DNA of 9,446 nt. Source: Pseudolabrys sp. Its GTDB lineage: Bacteria; Pseudomonadota; Alphaproteobacteria; Rhizobiales; Xanthobacteraceae. The stretch covers positions 1 through 9,446 of the forward strand of contig JAFAQJ010000376.1 in NCBI GenBank assembly GCA_019246455.1, in the 5' to 3' direction. Below are positions 1-6,841 of the stretch, piece by piece. The notes under the pieces were generated by a model that searched no databases, was not told where the DNA came from, and worked only from the letters and a program-made list of their open reading frames with translations. How positions within the stretch are numbered: position 1 is the stretch's first letter; every line of letters begins with the position of its first letter. Position numbers and translations under genes: made by a program.

Positions 1-506
1 GCGTAGCTATCGGCCAGAGACGGCCGGGCTGTGTCGTGCTCGACGTCCGCATGCCGGAAATGAGCGGCATCGACTTTCTCAAACGCCTCAAGGAAATGCC
101 GCTGGCCATGCCGGTGATCGTCATGACCGGCCACGGCGACGTCCCGTTGGCAGTCGAGGCTATGAAATATGGCGCAGCCGATTTTCTGGAGAAGCCGTTC
201 GACGATGAAGTGATGCTGGCCTCGATCCGTAATGCGCTGAGCCGCCAGAAGGCCGAGGGAAAACGCGATGCGGATCGTGCCGGAATCCTCGGAAAACTCG
301 CAAGCCTGTCGGCACGGGAGCGGCAGGTGCTGGAAGGTTTGGTCGCCGGCCTGCCCAATAAATCGATCGCCTATGACCTCTCGATTAGCCCGCGTACGGT
401 CGAGATCTATCGCGCCAACACGATGACCAAAATGGGCGCATCGAGCCTGTCGGAACTGGTGCGTATGGCGCTGGTTGCGGGCGTTCTCGCTCCCGCCGAC
501 CATTGA
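1..506 (+). CDS. fixJ: FixJ-type two-component response regulator, 3' part (start lies before the window)
   Basis: The reading frame is open from the first bases, so the N-terminus is missing. 167 codons are visible. If the phospho-acceptor Asp (codon 42-44, followed by VRMPEMSG) matches FixJ D54, about 40 residues are lost, giving a full length near 207, the usual FixJ size. The receiver switch Thr (126-128, MTGHGDVPLA) and conserved Lys (192-194, EKPFD) are present. A short linker leads to a LuxR/FixJ helix-turn-helix from about base 306, with LSARERQVLEGLVAG and the recognition-helix stretch SPRTVEIYRANTMTKM. In rhizobia, FixJ is phosphorylated by the haem oxygen sensor FixL and activates fixK and nifA. 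The next gene here is mbfA rather than fixK, and any fixL would lie upstream, outside the window. Close FixJ paralogues (NodW, TodT/StyR type) exist, so the family is certain but orthology is only likely. Confidence 0.85.
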   Translation, partial: VAIGQRRPGCVVLDVRMPEMSGIDFLKRLKEMPLAMPVIVMTGHGDVPLAVEAMKYGAADFLEKPFDDEVMLASIRNALSRQKAEGKRDADRAGILGKLASLSARERQVLEGLVAGLPNKSIAYDLSISPRTVEIYRANTMTKMGASSLSELVRMALVAGVLAPADH

Positions 507-588
507 AGGCCGGACCCCCGAGGCGGATTATGACAATCCTTACGCCCATGTCGCACTGAGAAAAAACGGACTTTGACCGCTCCTCGGC

Positions 589-605
589 GCCGAATTAGTT
601 TCGGC
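589..605. promoter_or_regulatory. Inverted repeat before mbfA (GCCGAA-N5-TTCGGC)
   Basis: A perfect 6-base inverted repeat around the spacer TTAGT ends 15 bases before the mbfA start codon. It could be an operator, a leader hairpin or a weak end signal for fixJ, although no T run follows. It does not resemble the AT-rich ICE element bound by Irr in Bradyrhizobium. I also see no FixK-type TTGA-N6-TCAA box in 507-620. Confidence 0.3.
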
Positions 606-620
606 CCTGAATAGGGCAAC

Positions 621-1592
621 ATGAAAAACTTTTCGGATCTCAGCGAGCGCGAAGTTCTCGCCGTCGCCATCGCGGCCGAGGAAGAGGACAGCCGCATCTA
701 TATGACATTTGCCGAAGATCTGGCCGAGCGGTATCCCGAATCGGCCAAAGTTTTTGAGGGCATGGCAGAAGAAGAAAAAAAGCACCGCCATATGTTGCTC
801 GAGATGTATGAGCAGCGGTTCGGACCGAATCTGCCGCCAATCCGGCGCAACGACGTTCGCGGTTTCTTGCGACGCAGACCGATCTGGCTGACGACGAATC
901 TGTCGCTCGACACCATGCGCAAAGAAGCGGCGACCATGGAGTTCGAAGCGGAACGCTTTTATGTAAAGGCCGCAGAGCAGACGACGGACGTACACGTCCG
1001 CAAGCTCTTGGTTGACCTTGCCGAAGCGGAACGCGGCCATGAACACCGGGCAAACGAACTGACCGATACGTTGCTGACACCCAACGCGCGCGCCGAAGAA
1101 GAAAAAACCCGGCGCCGGATGTTTGTGCTGCAATATATCCAGCCGGGTCTTGCCGGCCTGATGGACGGCTCGGTGTCGACGCTGGCGCCGCTGTTCGCGG
1201 CGGCTTTTGCGACCCACAGCAACTTTCAAACGTTTCTGGTCGGCCTTGCCGCTTCCATTGGCGCCGGCATCAGCATGGGTTTTGCCGAAGCGCTTTCCGA
1301 TGACGGTTCGCTGACAGGGCGCGGCTCGCCCTGGCTGCGCGGCGGGACCTGCGGTTTGATGACGGCGATCGGCGGTCTCGGCCACACGGCGCCTTACTTG
1401 ATACCTGACACCTGGCCGAACGCGTTCTTGATCGCGACGGGAATCGCTTCGCTGGTCGTCTTCGTTGAATTGTGGGCGATTGCTTATGTGCGAGCGCGTT
1501 ATATGGACACTCCATTCCTGCGCGCTGCGTTCCAGATCGTGTTGGGCGGCGTCATCGTGCTCGCCGTCGGCATTTTAATCGGCGGGGCGTAG
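621..1592 (+). CDS. mbfA: MbfA-type membrane-bound ferritin / VIT1-like iron exporter
   Basis: The 323-residue protein has two parts. The N-terminal ~145 residues are a rubrerythrin/ferritin-like four-helix domain with diiron ligands visible at E20, E52-x-x-H55, E107 and E137-x-x-H140. From about residue 165 to the C-terminus runs a hydrophobic VIT1/CCC1-like domain of about five membrane spans, with the typical GLMDGSVSTLAPLFA and GFAEALSDDG segments. This architecture is that of MbfA, described in Bradyrhizobium and Agrobacterium as an inner-membrane iron exporter that lowers cytoplasmic iron and protects against hydrogen peroxide, usually under Irr control. The ATG at 621 follows an AGGG about six bases upstream. 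The gene starts 114 bases after fixJ and has the same direction, so co-transcription is possible but not shown. All expected ligands appear intact. Family assignment is strong. Confidence 0.9.
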   Translation: MKNFSDLSEREVLAVAIAAEEEDSRIYMTFAEDLAERYPESAKVFEGMAEEEKKHRHMLLEMYEQRFGPNLPPIRRNDVRGFLRRRPIWLTTNLSLDTMRKEAATMEFEAERFYVKAAEQTTDVHVRKLLVDLAEAERGHEHRANELTDTLLTPNARAEEEKTRRRMFVLQYIQPGLAGLMDGSVSTLAPLFAAAFATHSNFQTFLVGLAASIGAGISMGFAEALSDDGSLTGRGSPWLRGGTCGLMTAIGGLGHTAPYLIPDTWPNAFLIATGIASLVVFVELWAIAYVRARYMDTPFLRAAFQIVLGGVIVLAVGILIGGA

Positions 1593-1598
1593 TCCGAA

Positions 1599-1650
1599 GC
1601 AGAAAGACCTCGGGCGCGGCCCAAGCCTGACCACGGCCCGAGTCTGCTGC
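1599..1650. terminator. Imperfect hairpin between convergent mbfA and polysaccharide deacetylase
   Basis: CTCGGGC (1609-1615) pairs perfectly with GCCCGAG (1636-1642). The stem extends outward with small bulges (GCAG...AGAC against TCTGCTGC). It begins seven bases after the mbfA stop. There is no T tract, so it may be a weak or bidirectional terminator, or only stabilise the mRNA 3' end. The rest of 1593-1726 holds nothing I recognise. Confidence 0.45.
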
Positions 1651-1726
1651 CCGCCCCAGGAAAAGCCGAATGACAGCAGACATCCTAGCGCGAACCCGCG
1701 CGTACAAATTGAAGTGGGTCAATGTT

Positions 1727-2755
1727 TCAGTAGGCCGCGCTATTCAACATCGGCCCGGTATGCGCCACCGCTCCGGTCGAGGTTGGCTTCCCCACACGGC
1801 GGTGCCTTAGCAATCGCGCGATCGCACGTTCCGGCGGCAACGGAATAATTTCGGCTGAGAGGGCGGCTTCGACGGGCTCGGCGGGGTCACCGACCGGCAT
1901 AGCGGTGGCAACGATACGTGGCCAGCCGAGTTTGTCGGGCATCTCCACAATGACCTCGGCTGGCGTCGGCTCTTTGGTTCGCTCCGGCACGACATGAACG
2001 ATCCGGAAATGCCGGCGCTTGAGCTCCGCCAGCAACGCCGGCAGCATCAAGACCGTACGCGGCTGAATGTCGTGAAGCAACAGAATGCCCTTGCCGCGTG
2101 CCTCGAGCCGACTCAATGCGCGTTTGAGGACTTGGTTCGCGCTGATGCGAGTCCAATCGTCGGCAAGCGTGTCTGAACTCCAGACCACCAAATCGTGCGA
2201 ATGCGCGTAAGCCTCGATGGCGCTCGTGCGATTGAGCCCCGGAACCCGAAAGAACGGCGCGACCGTATCGGCCCCCAGTGCCGCGGTAATGGTCTGATAG
2301 CCATTCTCGACCTCGTCCTCGGCGCGCGTCTCGGCCAGACGATTAAACCGCAGGCTGTGGTTCTGACTGTGATTGCCGATGGTGTGACCGGCCGCCAGCA
2401 CGCGCCTTGCGGCCGCCGGATTGGCAGCGACATGACGGCCCACCAGGAAGAATGTCGCCTTCACGCATTCATGCGCGAGGATTTCGAGAACGCGATCGGT
2501 GTAAGGCGGGATCGGACCATCGTCGAAGGTCAGAACGACTTCGTGGTCGTCCAGCGGCAAGCTCTCGCGGTATTGCATCCGGCCGAGCCGCACATAATCG
2601 CGCGCGTTCACCACGAGCGTGCGGCTCACGCCGAGGGCGTCGGAATTGCCGGGGCACGTCGTCGTCGCAGCAGCCGACGCCGCGCCACCGGAAAAGAACA
2701 CCGACGCCACGATCGCAACAACGCACAAACGCCGCTGCGAAATCAGCCCCGCCAT
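1727..2755 (-). CDS. Secreted polysaccharide deacetylase (NodB/CE4 family)
   Basis: With the ATG at 2755 the product has 342 residues. It starts with a signal peptide (basic n-region QRR, hydrophobic core, cleavage near ASA-AAT, residue ~28). The NodB domain spans about residues 70-260 and shows all catalytic motifs: TFDDGP (D78 base, D79 metal), NHSQNH (H129, H133 metal), FFRVPG (R170), WSSDT (motif 4) and LLLHD (H228). Such CE4 enzymes remove N- or O-acetyl groups from peptidoglycan or other envelope glycans by a metal-dependent mechanism; the substrate here is unknown. A ~85-residue proline-rich tail follows the domain. An in-frame ATG at 2776 and a TTG at 2830 could lengthen the N-terminus, but none of the starts has a clear ribosome binding site. 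I chose 2755 because it gives the most ordinary signal peptide. It converges with mbfA and diverges from the small gene at 2926. The start is uncertain. Confidence 0.88.
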   Translation of the reverse strand: MAGLISQRRLCVVAIVASVFFSGGAASAAATTTCPGNSDALGVSRTLVVNARDYVRLGRMQYRESLPLDDHEVVLTFDDGPIPPYTDRVLEILAHECVKATFFLVGRHVAANPAAARRVLAAGHTIGNHSQNHSLRFNRLAETRAEDEVENGYQTITAALGADTVAPFFRVPGLNRTSAIEAYAHSHDLVVWSSDTLADDWTRISANQVLKRALSRLEARGKGILLLHDIQPRTVLMLPALLAELKRRHFRIVHVVPERTKEPTPAEVIVEMPDKLGWPRIVATAMPVGDPAEPVEAALSAEIIPLPPERAIARLLRHRRVGKPTSTGAVAHTGPMLNSAAY

Positions 2756-2914
2756 TCGGTATTTCGCCCGCCCCATTCGGACGACGGCACCATACTGCGG
2801 CACCGTCGATTCGATGGGGCAAGCGCACAAAATGTCAGGTGTTATACACAGGCAATTTGGCTAGGGCGGGCCACCCAAGAACCGCCTAAGATCACGGCAC
2901 GACTGGCAAATCCC

Positions 2915-2918
2915 GGAG
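2915..2918 (+). promoter_or_regulatory. Ribosome binding site of the DUF6494-like gene
   Basis: GGAG lies seven bases before the ATG at 2926. It supports this short gene as real and fixes its start. Confidence 0.7.
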
Positions 2919-2925
2919 ATTTCCA

Positions 2926-3129
2926 ATGAACGAAGAAGCGCTCAACACCTCCTTGCGCAAATTCCTCAAGGAGGTCGGGGTGACCTCGCAGCGCGAGATC
3001 GAGAAAGCCGTGCGCGACGCCGCGACGGCCGGGCGCCTTAAGGGCGGCAGCGTCCAGGCGAAAATGGTGCTGACTATCGGCGACGTTGGCCTCACCCACA
3101 CGGTGACCGGCGACATCAAGATTGCCTAG
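2926..3129 (+). CDS. DUF6494-like small conserved protein
   Basis: A 67-residue acidic/basic cytosolic protein with no signal peptide or membrane segment. The N-terminal half is predicted helical and carries the recognisable stretch RKFLKEVGVTSQREIEKAV. The C-terminal half (VQAKMVLTIGDVGLTHTVTG and the following residues) looks like two or three beta strands. This pattern matches the small alphaproteobacterial proteins grouped as DUF6494, by memory rather than by search. The function is unknown. The ATG has a GGAG (2915-2918) at good spacing, which supports real translation. The gene is divergent from the polysaccharide deacetylase. Its stop TAG (3127-3129) interlocks with the stop of the convergent binding-protein gene. 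Confidence 0.8.
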   Translation: MNEEALNTSLRKFLKEVGVTSQREIEKAVRDAATAGRLKGGSVQAKMVLTIGDVGLTHTVTGDIKIA

Positions 3130-4109
3130 CTGCCTTTCAGTGTTTTTAGGGCCCGGTTGTAAAATGTGAGGTCGATATATTTCGTCTCATTGCCAGGTTT
3201 TTTGCCGGTCCAATCAGCCCGCAGCTTCAGCACGTTCTTCATTCCTTTGAGGTCGAGCCGTGCGTCCTTGGCGAGACCTTCCTTCGGGTCAACGGCAATC
3301 GCGTAGGTCGCCGCCGCAATGTCCGGCGGCAACTTGAGGCCCTCCGCAAGCAGCCTGATCGCCTCGTCCTTGTTTTTCGGATCAACCGACCAGCGTAGTC
3401 CTTCGATATAAGCCTGCAGATAATTCACGAGCGTCGCGCCGTTCTTTTGGGCCCAATCGCGCATCACGACAGTACCGGTCGCCTGATAGGGACCATACAT
3501 TTTCGCGACCGAACCCATGTCCTTCATACCGTCCTTGGCGGCCCGTAGCGTGAAGGGCGGATTGAGCATCGAGACCTTGCTATCTTTATTCCTTTCGAGT
3601 TCGTCGAGCCGCTTGAAGGTCGCTCCCACTACCTTGACTGAATAGTCCTTGTCCTTCTGCAAGCCATTGCGCTTGAGAATTTCGTAAAGCTGGAATGCAT
3701 AAGCGGTATCGGGAGCATCGACGATAACCGTTTGGCCCTTGAGATCGGCAAGCGTATTGACGTCGGACTGTGCGATAACGTGGTTGAAGCTGTTGTCGCC
3801 GCCGCTGACAATGAGAATATTGCCCTTGCCGGTTTCCTGCATCGCTACGCCATTGTCGACGGCGGTGTGGATGATTTGCCATTTGCCGCTCGCGAGACCC
3901 TCGCGCATCACCTCCGAACTCGGCGCGATCTGCACCTCGATCGAAAGATTACGCTTGGCAAAGAAGCCTTTCGACTGAGCGGTGAAGATCGGCAGATTCT
4001 GCATGCCCTGAAACACCATGATGGTGAGCTTGGTGTCATCAGCACGCGAGGCGCCCGGCCACGATAAGCCAGCGGTGATCGCAAGAGCTGCAAAATGGCG
4101 AATGTTCAT
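3126..4109 (-). CDS. ABC transporter periplasmic substrate-binding protein (NMT1/SsuA/TauA-like)
   Basis: The 327-residue protein begins with a signal peptide (MNIRHFAALAITAG, cleavage likely ASRA-DD at residue 23). The mature part opens with a beta strand and the segment TIMVFQGMQNLPIFTAQSKG, followed by LASGKWQIIHTAVDNGVAM and DLKGQTVIVDAP. These are typical of the NMT1/THI5-like (SsuA/TauA) type II binding proteins, which bind small organic ligands such as sulfonates or thiamine precursors. The ligand cannot be read from sequence. The same frame stays open upstream to 4445, but that part overlaps the oxidoreductase gene in another frame and is Arg-rich nonsense. The ATG at 4109 has a strong ribosome binding site and is followed by the signal peptide, so it is the start. 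No permease or ATPase gene is in the window. The upstream neighbour ends 41 bases away, suggesting one operon. Confidence 0.88.
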   Translation of the reverse strand: MNIRHFAALAITAGLSWPGASRADDTKLTIMVFQGMQNLPIFTAQSKGFFAKRNLSIEVQIAPSSEVMREGLASGKWQIIHTAVDNGVAMQETGKGNILIVSGGDNSFNHVIAQSDVNTLADLKGQTVIVDAPDTAYAFQLYEILKRNGLQKDKDYSVKVVGATFKRLDELERNKDSKVSMLNPPFTLRAAKDGMKDMGSVAKMYGPYQATGTVVMRDWAQKNGATLVNYLQAYIEGLRWSVDPKNKDEAIRLLAEGLKLPPDIAAATYAIAVDPKEGLAKDARLDLKGMKNVLKLRADWTGKKPGNETKYIDLTFYNRALKTLKGS

Positions 4110-4114
4110 GACTT

Positions 4115-4122
4115 CTCTTCCT
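4115..4122 (-). promoter_or_regulatory. Ribosome binding site of the substrate-binding protein gene
   Basis: On the minus strand AGGAAGAG ends five bases before the ATG at 4109. It decides the start against the longer open frame reaching 4445. Confidence 0.75.
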
Positions 4123-4150
4123 CGACCCGTTCTTATCGTGAGTTTCCGAT

Positions 4151-5518
4151 TTATGACGCCGGCTCGGCGCCGACATTCCGCCGGCCGAATGCCGCTTCCA
4201 TCTCGCGACGCACCTTGATGGCGGTATCGTTCGGATCGTGGACAACGTCGAACCATTTGATCATGCCACCCTGCGGGATGTCGTGCTTGAGTTTGACGTT
4301 GTGCGCGAGGCCGAGTGGTAGCAAATCGTGCGCCAGCGAAAACTCGGCGGGCTGTTGCTTGCCCCAGACGCAGAACCCGCCTTCGCCGTCGAGTATTTCG
4401 CCGGCCTTGAGCGCGCGTTTGGCGGTCGCGACCACGTCGGAACAAAAACCGGTCGGCGCGCCGGTCGGCTCGTTGCGCAGCGCCGCCGAAGTCACTGAAA
4501 TACCGAGCTCCAGGCCGATCATGTGGATCGGCCGATACAGAGCGGCATATTTGCCGCTCTGGTCCGGCAGCATCGCGTATTCTTTGAAACAGCGCCGGGC
4601 GTAATCAGTCTCGCCCTCGAACACGACGTACGTGCCAAGCGCGAGATGATGCGGAACGTCGCGGCCGTCACGGTAGACCGATGACGTAACCTCGGTGACG
4701 CCGGCCTTTTCGAGCGTCCCGCCCTCCGACTTCGGCTTGCAGACGTCGGCCAGTTCAAAGCGGGTAGCCGGCGGAAAGTTCAGGCCATCGGTCTGCGCCA
4801 CCAGGCCCGTGGCATTGCACACTGCGCTCATCTCGATGCCGGATTTGGTACCGTCGACGAACGAGTTGAACATCTTGGGATTGATCGAATTCCTGTCCTT
4901 GATCTGCAGATATTTATCGAGGATGTCCCAGACGTTGTCCGGATTGGACTGATAATAATGCGGCTCGTAGCGCGTGCCCTTGCCGGCGCAAACCACTTTG
5001 AAGCCGGCGGCGCGGCACCAATCAACATGCTCGCAGATCAGGGCTGGCTGATCGCCCCAAGCGAGGCTGTAGACTACGCCCGCCGCTTTGGCGCGCCGCG
5101 CCAATAGCGGGCCCGCGACCACATCGGCTTCTACATTGACCATGACGATATGTTTGCCGTTGGCGATGGCCTTGAGCGCGTGGGCGATACCGGCCGTGGG
5201 CACGCCGGTCGCCTCGACGACGACCTCGATCTGCGGGCATTCGATTAATGCGGCAGCGTCGTCGCTGAGGTAAGTGCCACGCTTCTTGATCGCCTCATCG
5301 AGCGAACGCGCGTTGTAAGCGGCGTCCGGCCATCCGGCAGTCTTAAGCTGATTACGCGCGCGCCCGACGTCGAGATCCGCAACCCCAACGACATGCATGC
5401 CTTCGGTGCGGATCGCCTGCGACAGGAACATGGTGCCGAACTTTCCGGCACCGATCACCGCGACCGTCACGGGACGACCCGCCGCTTCGCGCTCGAGGAG
5501 TTTAGCGTGGAGGTTCAT
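4151..5518 (-). CDS. NAD(P)-dependent oxidoreductase with C-terminal SAF domain (DRL-type, homoserine dehydrogenase-like fold)
   Basis: The 455-residue cytosolic protein starts with a Rossmann NAD(P)-binding domain: VAVIGAGKFGTMF gives the GxGxxG motif at G23, G25, G28, followed by an acidic strand end (VADLD). A catalytic middle domain follows, including NVEADVVAGP and AWGDQPALICEHVDWCRAAG. The last ~100 residues form a SAF-like domain with RALKAGEILDGEGG and GLAHNVKLKHDIPQGGMIKW. Relatives are often labelled homoserine dehydrogenase, 'FlgA' or DRL-family oxidoreductase. The SAF part resembles sugar-acid dehydratase and sialate-type domains, which fits a polyol or sugar-acid dehydrogenase better than homoserine synthesis, but the substrate is not known. 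The ATG has no clear ribosome binding site. No other start codon precedes it before an in-frame stop near 5585. It is probably co-transcribed with the downstream binding protein. Confidence 0.85.
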   Translation of the reverse strand: MNLHAKLLEREAAGRPVTVAVIGAGKFGTMFLSQAIRTEGMHVVGVADLDVGRARNQLKTAGWPDAAYNARSLDEAIKKRGTYLSDDAAALIECPQIEVVVEATGVPTAGIAHALKAIANGKHIVMVNVEADVVAGPLLARRAKAAGVVYSLAWGDQPALICEHVDWCRAAGFKVVCAGKGTRYEPHYYQSNPDNVWDILDKYLQIKDRNSINPKMFNSFVDGTKSGIEMSAVCNATGLVAQTDGLNFPPATRFELADVCKPKSEGGTLEKAGVTEVTSSVYRDGRDVPHHLALGTYVVFEGETDYARRCFKEYAMLPDQSGKYAALYRPIHMIGLELGISVTSAALRNEPTGAPTGFCSDVVATAKRALKAGEILDGEGGFCVWGKQQPAEFSLAHDLLPLGLAHNVKLKHDIPQGGMIKWFDVVHDPNDTAIKVRREMEAAFGRRNVGAEPAS

Positions 5519-5555
5519 GGCCGAAACGAAACACAGGCACGAACGAGGGACAAGA

Positions 5556-5571
5556 CGCGCGATGTTGCGCG
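5556..5571 (-). terminator. Short GC hairpin after the Cys-rich exported protein gene
   Basis: CGCGC (5556-5560) and GCGCG (5567-5571) flank a six-base loop, 13 bases after the stop of the gene ending at 5585. On the minus strand it is followed by TCTTGTC, a poor T tract. It may be a weak terminator or attenuate reading into the oxidoreductase gene. Confidence 0.25.
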
Positions 5572-5584
5572 CCGCAGCAACGAC

Positions 5585-6121
5585 CTATTGGCAGAGTGCT
5601 TTGGTGACGAAGGTGACCGACTTGCATTCGCCGGGCTGGGCGGCGCGCCGTCCCAGCATCACTTGCGCCGGGCATTCTTCGGCGCTGGTCGTATCGAGGC
5701 TCTTGCCGCCCTCCAGCCCCTGCGCCTTGCACATCGCGACGGCAGCAGCCACGCAATCCGGCGCTCCATTCGGCGCCAGCGGACAATTCTGGTGGCCGCG
5801 AATGACGCGGGTATCTTTAAGCTTGATAACGGCGTCGGCACCTTCTTTCGCCACGTCGACCGTCGTCTTCGCCGCGATGCCCGCCTCCCGATTGAAATTG
5901 TCGACGTTATCCCTCGCACCTTTGAACCCGGCCCCAAGTTTGGAAAACCCGTCCTCGATCCATCGGCCGATCGTGCTGAACGGATCCGAGCGCTGTTCCT
6001 GCGCCGGCTCGCCCGAAGGCGGCGGTTGTTGCGCGAATACCGGCGGCATCAACATCAACGCGAATGCCGGGGCCACCCACAGTGGGATAGCGAATCTTCG
6101 CATTTGCCGTCTGGTCGTCAT
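5585..6121 (-). CDS. Exported six-cysteine protein of unknown function
   Basis: I do not recognise a named family. The 178-residue product starts with a basic n-region (TTRRQMRR), a hydrophobic core and a likely signal peptidase site PVFA-QQ at residue 30, so it should be periplasmic or secreted. A short Pro/Gln/Glu-rich linker (31-45) leads to an amphipathic helical region (about 46-102, with GRWIEDGFSKLGAGFKGARD). The C-terminal part holds six cysteines (113, 123, 131, 150, 166, 177), an even number fitting three disulfides after export. No catalytic motif is visible. The alternative ATG at 6103 would shorten the signal peptide n-region; neither start has a clear ribosome binding site. The signal peptide and cysteine pattern support this strand over the Arg-rich open frames opposite. 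It lies 66 bases upstream of the oxidoreductase gene. Confidence 0.72.
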   Translation of the reverse strand: MTTRRQMRRFAIPLWVAPAFALMLMPPVFAQQPPPSGEPAQEQRSDPFSTIGRWIEDGFSKLGAGFKGARDNVDNFNREAGIAAKTTVDVAKEGADAVIKLKDTRVIRGHQNCPLAPNGAPDCVAAAVAMCKAQGLEGGKSLDTTSAEECPAQVMLGRRAAQPGECKSVTFVTKALCQ

Positions 6122-6140
6122 TTGAATCGCATCATAGCGC

Positions 6141-6166
6141 GGGCGTCACCAAATGGCGACACGCCC
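6141..6166 (-). terminator. Hairpin between dedA-like gene and exported Cys-rich protein gene
   Basis: GGGCGT (6141-6146) pairs with ACGCCC (6161-6166), 32 bases beyond the stop of the DedA-like gene. No T tract follows on the minus strand, so it may instead be a 5' leader structure of the next gene, whose start is 20 bases further on. Confidence 0.3.
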
Positions 6167-6198
6167 TCCCCGCCTGACAGCTCGGATCGTCGCGCGAC

Positions 6199-6810
6199 CT
6201 AGAACAGATAGATCGCGCCCACGAGGCCCGCGACGAAAATGATCGCGGTGATCAGCATCCAAAGGCCGAGGCGTTTCTCGATGAAGCCGCGAGCTTGGGG
6301 GCCGAAGCGGTACAACAGGAAGGCCAGCAGGAAGAAGCGTGCGCCGCGCGTGATAACCGACAACAGCATAAAGAGCGCGAAATTGTAGCCGGCAAAGCCC
6401 GACGTAATCGTCACGACCTTGTACGGGATCGGCGTTAGGCCCTTAAGCAAAATGATCCAGGCACCCCATTGGACGTAAGCTTCACGGAATGCTTCGACTT
6501 TGCCGCCGTAGCCATAAAGCTTGATCAGCCAGAGCCCGAGCGAGTCATACAGCAAGGCCCCGATCGCATAGCCAAAAATGCCGCCGAGCACCGACATGGC
6601 CGTGCACCAGGCGGCGAGCCGGAAGGCGCGGGGCGGGTGCGCCAGCGCCATCGGGATCAGCATCAAGTCGGGCGGCGCGGGGAAAAACGAGCTTTCGGCG
6701 AATGCGACGGCTCCCAAGATCCAGAAAGCTTGCGGCTTGCCGGCGGCATCTATGCACCAGTCGTAAAGACGGCGGATCGGAGAACGCGGCTTCGCCGCCT
6801 CGACGGTCAT
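6199..6810 (-). CDS. YqaA/DedA-type VTT-domain inner-membrane protein
   Basis: From the ATG at 6810 the product has 203 residues. After a basic cytoplasmic start it has about four or five hydrophobic segments with the re-entrant loop signatures of the DedA/VTT (SNARE-associated) superfamily: AESSFFPAPPDLMLIPMA near residue 40 and GLTPIPYKVVTITSGFAG near residue 125, then RGARFFLLAFLLYRFG. DedA-family proteins act in membrane homeostasis and some recycle undecaprenyl phosphate or phosphatidylethanolamine carriers; the role of the YqaA branch is not settled. The frame stays open to a TTG at 6873, which would overlap the hisE-like gene, but the ATG gives a normal N-terminus. It starts 31 bases after hisE, on the same strand, so one operon is likely. 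The last ten bases before its stop codon complement form the palindrome GTCGCGCGAC (6189-6198), of unknown meaning. Confidence 0.85.
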   Translation of the reverse strand: MTVEAAKPRSPIRRLYDWCIDAAGKPQAFWILGAVAFAESSFFPAPPDLMLIPMALAHPPRAFRLAAWCTAMSVLGGIFGYAIGALLYDSLGLWLIKLYGYGGKVEAFREAYVQWGAWIILLKGLTPIPYKVVTITSGFAGYNFALFMLLSVITRGARFFLLAFLLYRFGPQARGFIEKRLGLWMLITAIIFVAGLVGAIYLF

Positions 6811-6841
6811 CGGCAGCTCGGGTTTGCGTTGAAGGGCTGGT

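Noticed and set aside
540..1385. 281-codon minus-strand open frame opposite mbfA
   Set aside because: The sequence is low in recognisable features, and the opposite strand has complete ferritin and VIT1-like domains.
2831..2925. TTATACACA in the divergent spacer as a possible promoter -10 element
   Set aside because: No matching -35 at usual spacing on either strand, so I did not annotate it.
2195..2929. 244-codon open frame on the + strand opposite the polysaccharide deacetylase
   Set aside because: The product is Arg/His-rich without any motif, while the minus strand carries all NodB motifs. It is typical antisense openness in GC-rich DNA.
4110..4445. N-terminal extension of the binding-protein frame to 439 residues
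   Set aside because: It overlaps the oxidoreductase gene out of frame, is Arg-rich and precedes a clear signal peptide with a strong ribosome binding site at 4115-4122.
5393..6202. Long + strand open frames (269 and 242 codons) opposite the Cys-rich protein and the start of the oxidoreductase
   Set aside because: They span two minus-strand genes and their spacer, have Arg-rich composition and no motif. The minus frame has a signal peptide and ordered cysteines.
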